Position numbers and translations under genes: made by a program
In this document: positions 23,421 through 36,045 of the stretch, in pieces
Layout of the letters: every line of letters begins with the position of its first letter
Numbering within the stretch: position 1 is the stretch's first letter
Assembly: GCA_026874595.1 (NCBI GenBank)
Contig: CM049310.1
Location: 20,252,058-20,316,057, forward strand
Length of the DNA stretch: 64,000 nt
Source of the DNA: Sipunculus nudus
Lineage: Eukaryota > Annelida > Sipuncula > Golfingiida > Sipunculidae
Reading direction: 5' to 3'
The notes under the pieces: generated by a model
The model's database searches: none
What the model saw: only the letters and a program-made list of their open reading frames with translations
Told to the model about the DNA's origin: nothing

Positions 23421-26400
23421 ATCCATTTCAAATTTCATAAATGTATTCGCAATTTTTTTCTAAATATTTCCTCATTATTAAAAGTTTAACATGAAACATC
23501 TTTCAAAACATCAAGGGCATCTTTCAAAGTATTTGCGGGTCCGTGCACAACCCAGAATTGGGGGGGGGGGGGGGGGGAGGGGGGAGTTGTTTGTGAGGCA
23601 CGTCAGCGTGCAGAACTATGTAGAACTATTTTCTCTTAGGTGCCATAATCACAGTTCAACAAAAGAATAATTATAAGGGGTTATTCCTTTGTCCCCGAAT
23701 AGATGCCGCCCATTCGTATGCAGTTGTTCTGCAACTCGCCTGGTGAACCCGTGTTTCTGACAATGTTTTACATGAAACGTGCACGTATGAACTGAATAGT
23801 AGATTCTGGCGGAGTTTCAAAGTCCCCTAAAGACTATAGATACCTTAGAAGGGTGTGCAATCCATTCCCCCCCCCCCCCAGGCTTCCTTTTGAGAAAAAA
23901 AAAACCTGTTTTCATACAACCCATAAACTGGCCGAACTATAAAAACCATAGTTATCATGGAAAGATACTTCTGAATGCATAAAACTCAACATACCTGTAA
24001 ACCTATAAAACTGTGATCGTGTTAAGGGTCTCAGCTCTTTGTGTCCACTCAACGGAAAAGTGCTCCCTATTAAAAGATTCATGTGTATATGTGTTCCGCG
24101 CTTGAATGTAAAATCTTTACTTCCTTTTGACAGAGTAAAATTCCTTAACAGGCGTTATAATGGAACAATGGAAATGGGGTTCAATGGTGATTACAGGTCG
24201 CCTCCTGAAATAGCGTGACAGGCGAAAAAATGTTTTGCTGAACATTTGTAGAGGGTTAGGGTGAAGACATATCAATAATCCATGGAGATAATAAGAATCA
24301 ACACAATTTATTTTTTCTTAACAACCATTATGACAAAGAATCATTCCTTTGTCCACTTGTGGAAGCCACCCATTCGTTTTTATTTGCTCTCTCACTCGCA
24401 AGTTGAACTCGTGTTATTGAAGCATGACAGTGTTTACACATGAAACGCATACATGCGAAAACATGACTGATATTAAAGGAGATTCTGGTGGAGGTCTGTA
24501 CGCCCTGAACACAGATTCTAGTTTGTTATCAATTGAAAGATGTACTGGTGATATTTTTTCATGTTTCACCGTCCCTACAGACAACGGATCTTAACAAATA
24601 TATGTGACCCCCCCCCCCCCCCAACAAACCACACCATCCGAATGATAGTTAAGTTGTTGGGCTTCTTTTTGAAAAAAAAATCATTTTTGAATGTATAAAA
24701 ATCAACATACTTGTAACCCATAAAAAATGTCTAACGGTGGTCACATCACTGGACTCGGTGCCCATTGTTGACCAAACTGAAAAGTCCTCGCATTGTAAGC
24801 GAAGTCATGTGGTTTTGGATTAAAAACCTTTAGTTCCTTTTGAGAAAAAAAAAATCCTTTAGAGGCGTTAGAATGATTATGGGGGATCAATGGGGATTCT
24901 AGTGGACTTGCGTGACCGCGTATTGCATTGAAATGCCTTTTGGGCAGGACATGCGCTCCGGCCACGGTCTTACCAGGCCAGTGAAAATCCCCGAGGCGCC
25001 TCCTGAAAAAGTGTCACAGGCGTGGAGGACCTTGCAGCACAAAAGAAATAGGGGCACCTAACGTACCAATCGCCGATTCGTATAGACCAGATCTTGATCG
25101 GGATTTGGTCCGACCTAAACCACGATCATTAACTTTTAGGAAAAAGAATGAGTTCCTGTCTGACTTTATCAAGGTTCAGGTCAGCCCAGACCTAGATTCA
25201 GAGCATGCCAATATCCCTGACAGGATGTCTGAAATTATAACTTAATAAGTAATGACAAAACATAATTTAGTTTGTTGTCAGTATTAATTATTCTACCTTA
25301 ATAACTTAACTAATATTTAAGTTTGAATTAATTAAGTGATTATATTTAATTGAATTTTTTTTCAAGTCCTTGTATTATTCTTTAAGTTTTATTATTTCCA
25401 GTATTTTCATCAGATTGTTCATTCAATTTTCTAAATAACTATTGGTAATGTGTATTTGATTATTGCAACATATATGAGCATCGCTGCTGGTTTAAATATT
25501 GGCAATAATATCGTCAATAATATCCTTTTTAAATTTTTAATGATTAATCAAATATTTATGTAGACTGTTGGTAATTTAATTTTTTGCAACAATTATTCCA
25601 TTATCATAGTTAACATTGTCAATAATCAAACAGTCTGCCATAAACTCTAAATCAGGAACTGGTCCAGACCAGATCCCGATCATGGTTTAGGCCAGACTGA
25701 ATCCAAATCAGAATTTGGTCTGGACCAAATCCTACACTTTCGATCCTACACTCTCAGGTCCTATTTTCTCCCCAATCCGCCTAGATGTTAAAATAACAAT
25801 ATAAGTTTTTGTATGTAATTTGGATTATCCATACTTGTCCGAATATTTAGCCTTCCTATCGACATGTGGCGCTGAGGTGAAAAAAATGACACAATAAAAT
25901 CCATATATTCCAGTTTAATCAGAGGACATCGTGTATACAGGATTTTCAACCAGGCTGACATCCCCCATGAGAGAGAAATATTGTTTTAAAATCACATTTT
26001 GTCGGGGGAAAATGTGTTGATCCGGTAAGTCAGGGTGATGTGCACGAGCGTTTAACTGTCGCGAAAGTTTTCTGAATCTAAGACTATGTTTGTCTGATTA
26101 CGAATAATTATCGTAAATGATAGCTTTTATGTAAATGTCACTTGTGTGTAAACAGGTATAAAAGCACAAAGTAACAAAAACCTTTTAATTTTATAATTTT
26201 TATCTTGAAAGAAATATTCTAGCGGCTTGAACTTGGTGTTGTTTGGCCTAAGTTATCAAATTAAGTCGAAGTATATATCCCAGCTCAATCAGTCGAGACA
26301 TAACACCATTTGTAGTTCGCCAACGTTCCCCCCTTCGGAAAATGTACCACCCTGGTGGGGGGGGGGGAGCAATTTTACAGTTAGTTCAAATGCTATTAAG

Positions 26401-29400
26401 TATCAGGTCCTTGTAATAACCATGCCGATAATATATTTGTTTTACTGGAAACCGGGGCTCATAGCCAGGCATATTTTGCATGTGTTTATCTGGCAGGGGC
26501 GTAAATAGTGGGGGATGGGGGGGGGGGGATGCATACCATCCAGAATGTTTAGGGTGGGAAGATGAAGTATAAAATCACTCCCCCCCCCCCCCCGAGTTTT
26601 TATTGGGGAAAAAGCAAAACTATAGTAATTATGCAATATATACCAATTAATAGTAATAATATTTATAACGAACGTTGTGAGGTATCAGAAGTAACAACTG
26701 TCCAGCGTCTTCAAACATTCAATGATCGTTAATTCGTAATTCACAGTTTCACCACAGGTTTCCGTATATTTTGTATCTGCAATGGAGATACGGTCAAAAT
26801 ATTCAATTACAGTCTGACCGTTATTACTATTATCGTTACGTATACAATTTAATATGCAGACTAGGACCTTCATTGCTCTATAGCTATATGATAATTTATT
26901 AATCATACGATTAATATGTTTAATTATTTTACATATAACCTATTCTCATAATGTATAAAGCATTCGGCCAAAAGCTAGGTAACCAGCAAAAAAGTAAACA
27001 ATTTAATTAAAATTAATAAATTTACGGTATTTTTATAATCTATACATCTTTTTTTTTAAGGTTCTTTAGTTTGTTGTTTGAATCTGGAAAATAAATATTT
27101 CTACTTAAAGATTTTTAAATTTTATTGAAGGAAAATCATATTTTTAAAATGAGTCTAATATAAGAGGTCAGTGTAGACATAGTCTATATAAATTGTGTAT
27201 TGCTTATATAGGATACCAAAGAATTCCCGAACTAACAGGTATAATTATGTGTTTAAGACAATATGTATAAAGGGAAATAATAAAAAAATTCTAAAAAGGA
27301 CAGATCAATCCCAGAAATATCCCTTGCGAGAATAGTTAATAATTATTTTTTTCACATCTATAACTATATCTAATATAGAATCATCACAACAGAATCATTG
27401 CAAACAAGCATCCAATTCTTAAATTAAGTGAACAGGTTTAATTGTATTCTTTAAGTATATATTCCGTAAACGTATAGAGAAGCTCTGGAGAGGCTAGAAT
27501 TTTATTTAGTTTTTTTACATAACTTTTACCAGGGTTAAACTTTGTAAATTTTCAATTTTCCATCTGTCTTAGAAGTCGATGACACATAATAGTGTAGAAC
27601 AACCCCTACTGCTTCATGCATTTAGAGTTAATAGTTAGAAAAGTAATAACTTGTTACATTTTAGACATATTTTTGTTTGCATAAAATTAGGGCCATGCCC
27701 ATTTGTGAGGTTAAATATCTCCAAATTTACAAAAATATTGCAGATACTTGGCTTAAAATGTTGCATATTTGCTAATGGAAAATTGAAAGTACATGTATCA
27801 ACATGAAGGATTATTCAAATCAGAGATGGTCATTCAGGAGGTATTAGTTGATTTTTACATGGATGACCAAAAAAAAAAAGAAAACCATTCCTACAAATCT
27901 GTTATAATCACAATTATTATTTTCCCTGTAATATAGTAAAAGTTGAGCAAATTAGAATGAATGAAGAATGATTTTATCAAATGTTTGTCTCGGAATGATT
28001 TTTATCATAAACTGTGGCTGTAAAGAGCAGACATTGACATTTATGGAAATTGCTGAGAAAATAGGTGTTCTGGCTTAAAAAAGTGGATAAACTGCTGCAT
28101 ATACTTGGCAATAAAAATCATACTTTAAAAATCCTGGCCATTTTAGCTAATGATGAGTTAAAAAGTCATTCCTCCAAGTTTCTACTACTTTTAGGCAAGT
28201 TGCCCCCGCATCCCCCCCCCCCCCACCCCCCCACCCCGTAGTAAACTACTGAATCTTACGGCAGAGTTACAGCATAAGAAGTAAAGCAAGTTTACCTTTA
28301 ACATGGAAATTTTAAGCAATCTTGAAACTTCAGCCTTATGTTATTTACATACTGTATCACAGACTAACTGCGTTTCAACTTTCCGAACATTCGGGCATTT
28401 ATTTGACCAAATAACAAGAAATATCTGCAACATCTAGCACTTACAGCGTTTATACTACTTCTAAAAGAATAAGAACTTAACAAATATGTTTCTCTCACGC
28501 GTTTTACCTGATTCAGCCATACGATCATTCAAACATGGCATAATAAGAAATATCTCGAATGATGATAAAAATATATCTATACAGTTTACTTCCGACAACC
28601 CATTGGATTTTATTTCATTATTTACCGTGTTTGATAAAACCCTTTTAATCTAGCTTTGAAAACAATGTTTGCTCAGCGTTTCATTTTCTGCATAGCTGCA
28701 AGTTGATAAGGAATATATGTTTAATAATTTCAATTTTACCCCGTTTATTTTTTATTAACGTTCTTGTTATTATTATATTTTGGTTGATTTATCATTTATC
28801 CTTTAATTGGTTTATTCATTTAGTTGTGGATTCATTTATTTGTTCATTAACAATATCACTTCTTCTATACTTAAATACTTAAGAAATACATGATACTAGT
28901 ACTACCCTAAATCATGTAGTAGTGTACTCTGTCATAATCAAGATGTTATTTAGATACCTGATCTTATGGTCATCGATTCTCATGGTTTTAATTTAAATAG
29001 AAACAAAATACAAATATTACTGCCATGAAATAATGTGCAGGACAATGGCCATCCCCTCAGGTCTGAAGACCTGTCTTCACCACCGTTATCTGGACTTATC
29101 ACTTGAATGAGAGCCAGGGTTTAGTGGTTGTGGTTTACTAGTTGTCATGTTTGAGATTTGATCTAGGCGTTGGAACAGGGAACTGTTGAATTACAAGAAA
29201 TACCTTGGCGTTTCTTAAAAGGAGTTATACGTGGATGATTGGCAAACTGCTGTAATGACTTTGTCGATAAAATTCAGGGCGGGGGGGGGGGGGTGACTTG
29301 TTTTGGTTACAGCATAGTTCTACATTAGATAACTTAACTCTATAAATTTCTAACGTAATATTTGTTTGGAGATTTATTGCAGGATAATCGTGTTTTCTGA

Positions 29401-30267
29401 TAAAAATGAATATGCATGCTCATTTTTGGTACATTATCAATCCTGGAATGGGCCCGACTCGAATCGACCCTATGAACGGCCGGCCAAATATACTGGACCT
29501 GACAATATTCTCGGCATAGTCTAGGGTTGGTCAGCAACTTCCATGTTGTGCCGGATGTTTCGTTAGTATCCCGGCAACGGGTGTACGCAGGAATGAATAA
29601 CAGCTGAGAGCATCTTAACAAGTTTTATCTGACTGAACAAAATAGTTTTCTGGCAAGACGCCACCTAGTGTTGGACCGGTTATTATAACATATCGTTTAA
29701 CAGGGGAGAAGTTCTTAATAGAATTACACATCGTTACATCCCCCATTTCAAAGTAAAAAAAATAGTATCCCTGCGGTCCTCGTGCACAGTTCCTAGTATC
29801 ATATGTTATCATCATTATGCTCATAATGAACTATTTAAGTTTCATCTGTAGATCTTTTATAACTTTTAAATGTTCAATAAAAGTATTATCACTTGTTCAG
29901 CTCTGTGTTGTTCTTTATGCTTCAGGTACAACAAAAATATGGTTCATTTTCGCACTTCAGTTTTACAAGTCGTTCTTGACGGCAATATGGCGATAGCTAA
30001 TTATAACTCAAGTAGCTTACGACTTATCCTTTAAAGATAACTTACTAGTGAGAGCAATACTTTACTCGGTTAATTTAGTCAAAAGCAAATTAAACTATTC
30101 GCATGAACTTTGCTCTCTTACATGGTACTAAACTACTTAAGAATTGACACAATCTTTAAAGATCACTGGTCTCTCAATAATTCTTCCTCTGACGACATCA
30201 CTGACGGTGCATGACAGATAGCCGCAATTTTATCATTGCTTTTAAAAGTGTCTGGTATGTTCTGCTT
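23421..30267. other. AT-rich intergenic region, no convincing gene
   Basis: Contains an old ~700-bp tandem duplication (23,640-24,240 versus 24,330-25,020), an imperfect inverted repeat (25,075-25,130 versus 25,660-25,735) and repeated G or C homopolymer runs (23,560, 23,868, 24,608, 26,358, 26,518, 26,579, 28,208 and 29,280). The open frames here are short and show no family signature. The part nearest 30,200 should hold the 3' LTR of the minus-strand mag-like element, but I could not delimit it. Confidence 0.5.
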
Positions 30268-30480
30268 TTAACTCTGGCTTTCTGCAGTTTCCTTTAGAGG
30301 CACTTGTGTAAATGACCCCTGATTAACAACACTAGACTTGTTCTCAGCCACTAAATTATTCACTATAACTTCTGGTCTTACTATATCTAGTTCTTTCTCT
30401 ATAGCTGCACTTTCCTTTGAATCTCTCAAGTGTATTCTATTCCTCCTATACACGCTTTCATCCTCTGTTCTCACTTTTTA
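30268..30480 (-). pseudogene. mag-like Ty3/gypsy element: C-terminus of pol
   Basis: The minus strand encodes RTEDESVYRRNRIHLRDSK and then a charged tail ending in TAA at 30,268. The pattern EDG-x-YRRNRxHL is the usual end of pol in mag-type Ty3/gypsy elements, just before the PPT and 3' LTR. It lies downstream of, and on the same strand as, the integrase fragment at 30,733. No intact frame joins them. Confidence 0.7.
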
Positions 30481-30732
30481 TGATCTGATATTTACCTCTA
30501 CACTGGCTTTCACCCAATTTCTATTTCTGCCAAATGATTTAATCATGATTATATATTCTTCCTTCAATTTATTTAGCTCTTTCACACCTCTGTTGTAGTA
30601 TTTGGTCTATTTCTCCTTGCGTTTCTTTAAACCTTGTTTTACATCTGTCGCTATCTGGAGTCCTAACAGTTTAGCAGTTGTCGGTGGCAGTGTTTTGGTC
30701 CTTCTACCGAAAATCTCTGAGCTGTCGAACAG

Positions 30733-31100
30733 TTAAGACCTTTGTCGGGGAATCCTCTGATTAAAGATAGCTAGGTATGGATAAGTTTTGTCTAGCAAAG
30801 ACTTTTCCATTAAACTATCTACAGTTTTGACTGCATTCTCTACTTTTCCGTTAGATCGGGGGTATCTAGAAGAACTTGTCACATGTTGCATCTCATATTT
30901 CTGCACAAAATCAAGAAATTCTCTGCTGTTGTATGGTGGTCCATTATCAGAAAATATGACATCTGGATTGCCGTTTCTTGCTATGTTAGCTTTGAGTCTG
31001 GTCAAAATATCTTTGGGTGTATTACTCTCCAGTCGGTCTACTTAAAAAAAGACTTAATAGTAATCAACCGTAATTAGATAGTCTCTGTTGTTAAACATAA
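30733..31100 (-). pseudogene. mag-like Ty3/gypsy element: integrase core
   Basis: Near 31,090 the strand reads NNRDYLITVDYY, then VDRLESNTPKDILTRLK, and an open stretch with PDVIFSDNGPPYNSREF and RYPRSNGKVENAVKTVDSL. The first D (TVDYY), second D (FSDNGP) and E (GKVENAVK) supply the DDE triad of an rve integrase. Two stop codons interrupt the VDYY-VDRLE segment. The element is decayed. Its upstream part is displaced to 34,930 by an insertion. Confidence 0.8.
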
Positions 31101-32512
31101 ACAAACAACAATGACTGAAAATAATTTTCTTGATAAAAGATCACTATAAAAAGAAATTGAGACATTCATTCGCTTTTCTGTTGACTCAAACATCATTAAA
31201 CTTAAAAGTGTTTATTTATATAAATATGTATTTTTTATTTAGATTTAATATAAAGGGTTTAATAGGGTTATAAATACAATACAGCTTAGTCTCCTTTAGC
31301 AACAGTTATCTTATGTTCAATGATAAAAGACGACAATGTTTCTACTCTGATGCTTATTCCTTTCAACAAGAAGAGAGAATCTCACTTCGCATGTAGTGTT
31401 CGTCTCAAAATATAAACAGATGTTTCAGTTTGAGAAGTGTTTTGTTTTGTTTTTAGCTCCCATTGAATTTAAATAAGAAATGAATAGTTTTACCTCTACA
31501 ATGTTGAAAAAAAACGAGGTTTTCTACTTTTTATTTTGGAGCTGCTGTATATAAGACGTGAGAAAACTTGTATAACCGGTCATAACAGGTATAAATCTGA
31601 GTGGGATAATATAAAATGTTTAAGTTGAAATTAATATTAAATAGAATATTATATTGAATTAAATATAACTGTATTGTGAAGTCATATTGAAGGCTGAATT
31701 AAATTAAATTTGTCACTAAAATGTCTATAGGTAAATTCTGTAGACATGTTTTGAGTTTTGAATTTTAAAAATTACTATGGTAAAATCTGACAATTGGTTG
31801 TAAAACACAGAAAAAAAGCATTAGCTACCGGGGGGATAAGGGCAAAGCAAGAGGTAAATCTAAAATGTGCAGCAGAATGTCTAGGCTTATTTAAAAAATT
31901 TTTTTGCAACAATACACGTGCTGGTAGAGTGTTTTTCGACATGCATCAGTGACAGTTTTTGTCCACACTGGAATCCAGTGATGAAGTTGAGTCCATGCCA
32001 TCCTAGTCCGAGTGCAAGTCTGAGACAAGACAAGTCCGAGCCCTTGAAGTTCAAGCCCAAGTCCATCTTTTTTGAGTCTGAGTCATTTTGACCCCAAGTC
32101 AAGGTCTGAGTGTAATTCCATTTCATATGTCTGCAAAAAAGTAAATAATAATGGAAATGTCAGATTATCATGTACATTTTTAAGTTTGTTCCCATTTGCT
32201 TTTACTTTAATGGTTGATTACATTTCTAGCTCCGGATGCTCAGTTAAGCTTGGTATATATAATATTATTATGTTGTAATATTCTGTTAGTAGTTTGCACA
32301 TATACATAAATCTTTATCATGTGTGACAGAGTTGTTTTTCCATATGACTTAATTAAGATGGACGCGGTGATATTTTTGCAGTCCTTGCATAAATCCTCCG
32401 AGTCCCAGTTTACATGTCCGAGTCCAGAACCCTTGAGTCCAAGTCTGTATCCTTTGTTCGGAGTGTATTGTAAGGAAACATTTAAAAATGTTTTTCATCT
32501 TCGACATCGCCA

Positions 32513-32914
32513 TTATAACATATAGGACAAAACCCTTTCTTCAGTTTTTAGTTTCCTATACTGTTTTGTAACGTCATCTTTAATATTTTGAAATCTGCCG
32601 GTTTCTATTTTCTTCAGGAGTATACTACATCTAAACTGAGCAAGTAGTGATCTTCGCTGTCGGGTCATAAACTTTTTAACATATACTTCTGTACTATATG
32701 TGGTTTTAAAACTGGTATAAGTTCTTAATTTAGGTATAGATCGGCATTGTTCGGTCCATTTATTTTGATAATCGGAACGCAACTTTTGTTCCAGATTACG
32801 TAAGCAGCATGGCGCCATTTCCTTATATATGTTTAATAAATCAATGGAATCGAGTATCTTCGCCATATCTGAGCACCAGTTATCTGCGACTTGGTTATAA
32901 TCCCATATGAACAC
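32513..32914 (-). pseudogene. LINE-type ORF2 C-terminal fragment
   Basis: A 133-codon open stretch containing KWTEQCRSIPKLRTYTSFKT, then RRSLLAQFRCSILLKKIETG and KLKTEERVLSYML. The series PKLRTYxxFKT, RSxLAQFRxGILPLxIETGRF and ERxC is typical of the region after the reverse transcriptase in non-LTR elements seen in marine invertebrates. Nothing upstream encodes an RT, so this is a truncated relic. Confidence 0.6.
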
Positions 32915-33349
32915 TTTCCACCGGTCATATCACGTGCACTCAACCGTTCTACATAACGGCCGCGGAATGCTCCAATTAGCTGCAGTAATCAGATACGATA
33001 AGCTCGTGCGCGTCAATGAATCTCCATGTGGCAGCGATTTCGAAACCCACATGGCCATCAGCGCAATTCCGAAATGCTATAAATCCGAATATATGTGCCT
33101 TTATATGTTTATCACAATACTTTGTTGCAGTTTTTCTTCTATTGCTTATTAATATTTTGCTTAAGGGAATTGATACATTGTTAAGGGAATAAAGAGAGAG
33201 GACCAAACCATTTGTTCCTTCCTAAAGGATCTAGTTCACATCTCCTGTATTGTTTAATGTCTTCCCATGTTTGAACATACCTATATTTACACATAAAGGT
33301 AATGCAAGAGAATGTTTTCCCAACCAGAAAGGTTCAGGCACCAGCTAAT

Positions 33350-33665
33350 TCGGTTTCCAACTGGTCAAGATTAACTAACCTAAAACAGGTTATCTATAAA
33401 TCGATTAAAATTAACCGAATATATCGGTTGTTTGTAACCGGTCAAGAGTAACCGATGAAAGGCGGTTATATAAAATCGGTTATACTCAACCGATTATATC
33501 AGTTGTTTATAACCGAAATGTCGGTTAAATTTTTACCGTTTCAATTGGTTGAGCAGCCTATCGATTGTAAATCGGTTATGTCAACCGTTTAATCGGTTGG
33601 ATGTATGTAACGATTGAATCGGTTGAAATCAACTGTTTTTTTTTCGGTTAAAATTAATCGAAGTG
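33350..33665. repeat. Cluster of AACCGAT / ATCGGTT motifs in both orientations
   Basis: About 300 bp contain more than a dozen short words of the form aACCGA(t) or (a)TCGGTt on both strands, at variable spacing of roughly 10-30 bp. There is no single tandem unit. Neighbouring motifs can pair as small hairpins. No coding frame is apparent. Confidence 0.7.
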
Positions 33666-34247
33666 TTTAAGAGTGTGTATGTTCCTATAAAAATGTCATA
33701 TAACCAGGGAAAAGAAAAAAATAACCAATTTTTATAAGCAAAACAGGTCATGTATAGTTTGTCAAAGTGCTTTCTCGCCACTGATGTGCTCGCATCGTGT
33801 CTGTTTCACCATCTATAGGTCTCCTGTGAATATATTCTGATCTAATCACATCTGAGCAGCAAAAGTTTCATCGTATATAGTCACAGGCAAATTTATGTAA
33901 AAAACTTGCTCGCCACTGATCAGCTCATATCATGCCTGTTGCATCATGTGTTTGTGCTATATTATTTTACTGATCTGCTCATATCTGAGCAACCCTCGCG
34001 ATTTTTATTGGAAAATTACAATCTGGAACTTAAAATTAGTTAAATAGTAGAGATAGATATTTGAGAATAGTTAATGTGTGACTAAAAGAGGTTCCAGTGC
34101 ATTAAAGGCTAATTTTCAGGGCATTTATCATGATTACAGCAGGAAAAGGTAAAAATAAAAAACTTAAAATAAACTGGTTTCCACGAACACTGTGTGTTGT
34201 CATTCAGCAGTAATATACATGTATATACCAACCAAGATATTGGGAAT

Positions 34248-34390
34248 TTCGTGTAATGACTGAGCCATAAAACAAATATTACACGTAATGCCTTGAAATT
34301 TTGTCATTTCATGAAATGCATGATTAAATCGGTCATAACACGTAACACCTTAACTTTTTTTGTCATTACACGAAATGCCTGATTACACAG
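34248..34390. repeat. Short palindromic tandem repeats
   Basis: Three to four ~35-bp units, each with a self-complementary core: ATTACACGTAAT, CATTTCATGAAATG, CATAACACGTAAC and CATTACACGAAATG. The first and last also form an outer inverted repeat (TTTCGTGTAATGAC near 34,248 and GTCATTACACGAAAT near 34,360). Confidence 0.7.
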
Positions 34391-34397
34391 TTTGCCT

Positions 34398-34429
34398 CAC
34401 ACACAGACACACACACACACACACACACT
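34398..34429. repeat. (CA)n microsatellite
   Basis: Short run of about 15 CA dinucleotides with one interruption, immediately following the palindromic repeats. Confidence 0.9.
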
Positions 34430-34929
34430 CAGTTGTCAGTGGCAAAGTCTTCAGCCAACTTGTTTTATTGCAACAAAGACGTTTCAACAATTAGACGGGA
34501 GGAAAGGCAGGGTCCTACATTTTATATCATCTCCTTATTTCGAGACCGCCGCAAAAACAAAAACGGCTGCCACCCAGCGGATTACAGGCTCACTTCATAA
34601 TAATAAGACTGCAGTCTTACTCTGCCGCCGAGCGCATAACGGACTCACTTCTTAATAATGGGACTCATTCCAGTGTCCGTGCATGCGGTTCGCTTGATAA
34701 TTATATTACCATGCTTAAACAGCTACCTCTAGGTGCCATAAACGCCGGCGAGGGCGCCCTACTAGCTGACCAGCTCTCGGGGTTACATCACAGGGGGTCA
34801 TCTGTTGAACTCAGCGGGCGCTAGAAAGTCCGGGGGGTGGGGTAACAGGAGACGAGAAGCGCCTGCACCTACAAACTAAATCCACGATGAAGTGATTACT
34901 AAATCATCCGGGTGGTCTAAGGGAACCCG

Positions 34930-35196
34930 AACCCGACTGTGAAAAATTCCTTGTTCAACTAATTTTTCCCCATGGCCTGTTGGGAATCTTATGACTTATC
35001 ACGGTTCAATTTGTTGCTGACTTTGGCACTGGATGCATATAGCACATTTTCCTACATGGTCCTCTGTATCTGTACACATAGACGCATTCACTGGCTCTCC
35101 TCATGAAAGAGTGAATTCCAATATGACTAGACTAGTTTGCGGCAGGTATGCTCTAATGAGTGCACCAGCTACATGCATTTCAACTCCTTTTTTATA
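34930..35196 (-). pseudogene. mag-like Ty3/gypsy element: RNase H end to integrase zinc finger
   Basis: The minus strand starting at the edge of the young gypsy element reads EMHVAGALIRAYLPQTSL, a close match to the end of mag RNase H (the GKxMxVADALSRAYL pattern), then a stretch like EPVNASM and a degenerate HHCC/PWGK segment of the integrase N-terminus. A stop and a frameshift are present. The preceding RT and RNase H portion is missing, being replaced by the 11.5-kb insertion. Confidence 0.7.
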
Positions 35197-36026
35197 GGTA
35201 ACTTGACTTATTTAATGCTCCGGTTGTGTAGTGTAGTGCTTTTCTATAAATAGCTCAATGTATTTCGTCAGCTGGGTCAGAGGTCAGGTGCGGCCGGCCG
35301 CACTTGAACTCTACCGGCCGCACTTGACCTTTGCTGTGGAGCCAGCTCGGATTCTGATTGGCTTAGCGATTAGTCGACAAGTTGCGAGCGCTGATGCGCT
35401 TCACTTCGAGCAGCGAACATCCTTAGGTGAGCACGGCTGAGCCGTACCGGGGGTCCTTTTTTTTATAGATAGACGTGGGCTTAACTTTGTTGGGCTGCAG
35501 TTTGTGCTGCCGGGTTAGTTTAATGCTGTAACTTTAGATTAAACACACATTGTACTAGGATACGGGGGAAGGAATATTTTGGCTATTGTATTTTTTTATG
35601 TGACTATACCGATAGAAAGTTTGTCATGTGTGAGCCAGTAATGGAGGCTGCACGAAGGTCTTGTTATGTTTAAAATGCTGCCGATACAGACTTAATTTGT
35701 GGATAAGATTTACATGTGTTTGTGTTAAGCGGGCGATTCTAGGTGTTTGGATTGTCCGATCATTCTCTGTATAACTTTATTTTTGTATTAAATGTCTTTT
35801 GTATTACGTGGGAGTAAGTTATTTTGGAAGTTAAAACACAACGAGAAGTCTCCACACACAGGGATTAACCCCCTGTGGCATTTTTTTACATTTCCGGTCT
35901 TAAATATTTAACAAGATTAGGTGACGCTTTGCGGGGACCAGCACACCCGCATAGTTACTCCCTTTCCTGGATTAATTCATAACGGCCAGGGTTCGGGTTA
36001 ATGTAAAAAGGGGTAAAAACGTTAAA
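35197..36026 (+). repeat. 5' LTR of the gypsy element, 5'-truncated
   Basis: Matches 45,894-46,717. It has a TATAAATA box at 35,245-35,252 and a GC-rich double CGGCCGCACTTGA motif downstream. It ends GTTAAA, where the other LTR ends GTTACA. The first ~80 bp of the 3' LTR (from TGTAACGAG) have no counterpart on this side. Confidence 0.92.
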
Positions 36027-36027
36027 A

Positions 36028-36045
36028 TGGTGCCGTGACCAGGAT
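36028..36045 (+). other. Primer-binding site of the gypsy element
   Basis: TGGTGCCGTGACC starts within two bases of the LTR end. TGG pairs with the CCA tail of a tRNA, and the next bases would pair with the acceptor stem. The tRNA species was not determined. Confidence 0.75.

Larger units (their letters stand above)
31105..34929. other. Composite insertion splitting the mag-like integrase
   Basis: The zinc-finger end (34,930 onward) and the catalytic core (up to ~31,100) of one integrase lie 3.8 kb apart, so this whole block is inserted. It holds a LINE C-terminal fragment (32,513-32,914), degenerate GAGTCC-type repeats (31,990-32,110 and 32,390-32,450), an AACCGAT/ATCGGTT-rich cluster (33,350-33,665), a ~140-bp imperfect duplication (33,770-33,990), short palindromic repeats (34,248-34,390), a CA microsatellite and a more GC-rich stretch (34,440-34,920) of unknown nature. 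No terminal repeats were identified at its edges. Confidence 0.55.

Noticed and set aside
33206-33300. Minus-strand stretch reading like a conserved exon (WEDIKQYRRCELDPLGRN)
   Set aside because: Short, followed by a stop, with no second exon found; family not recognised, so left uncalled.
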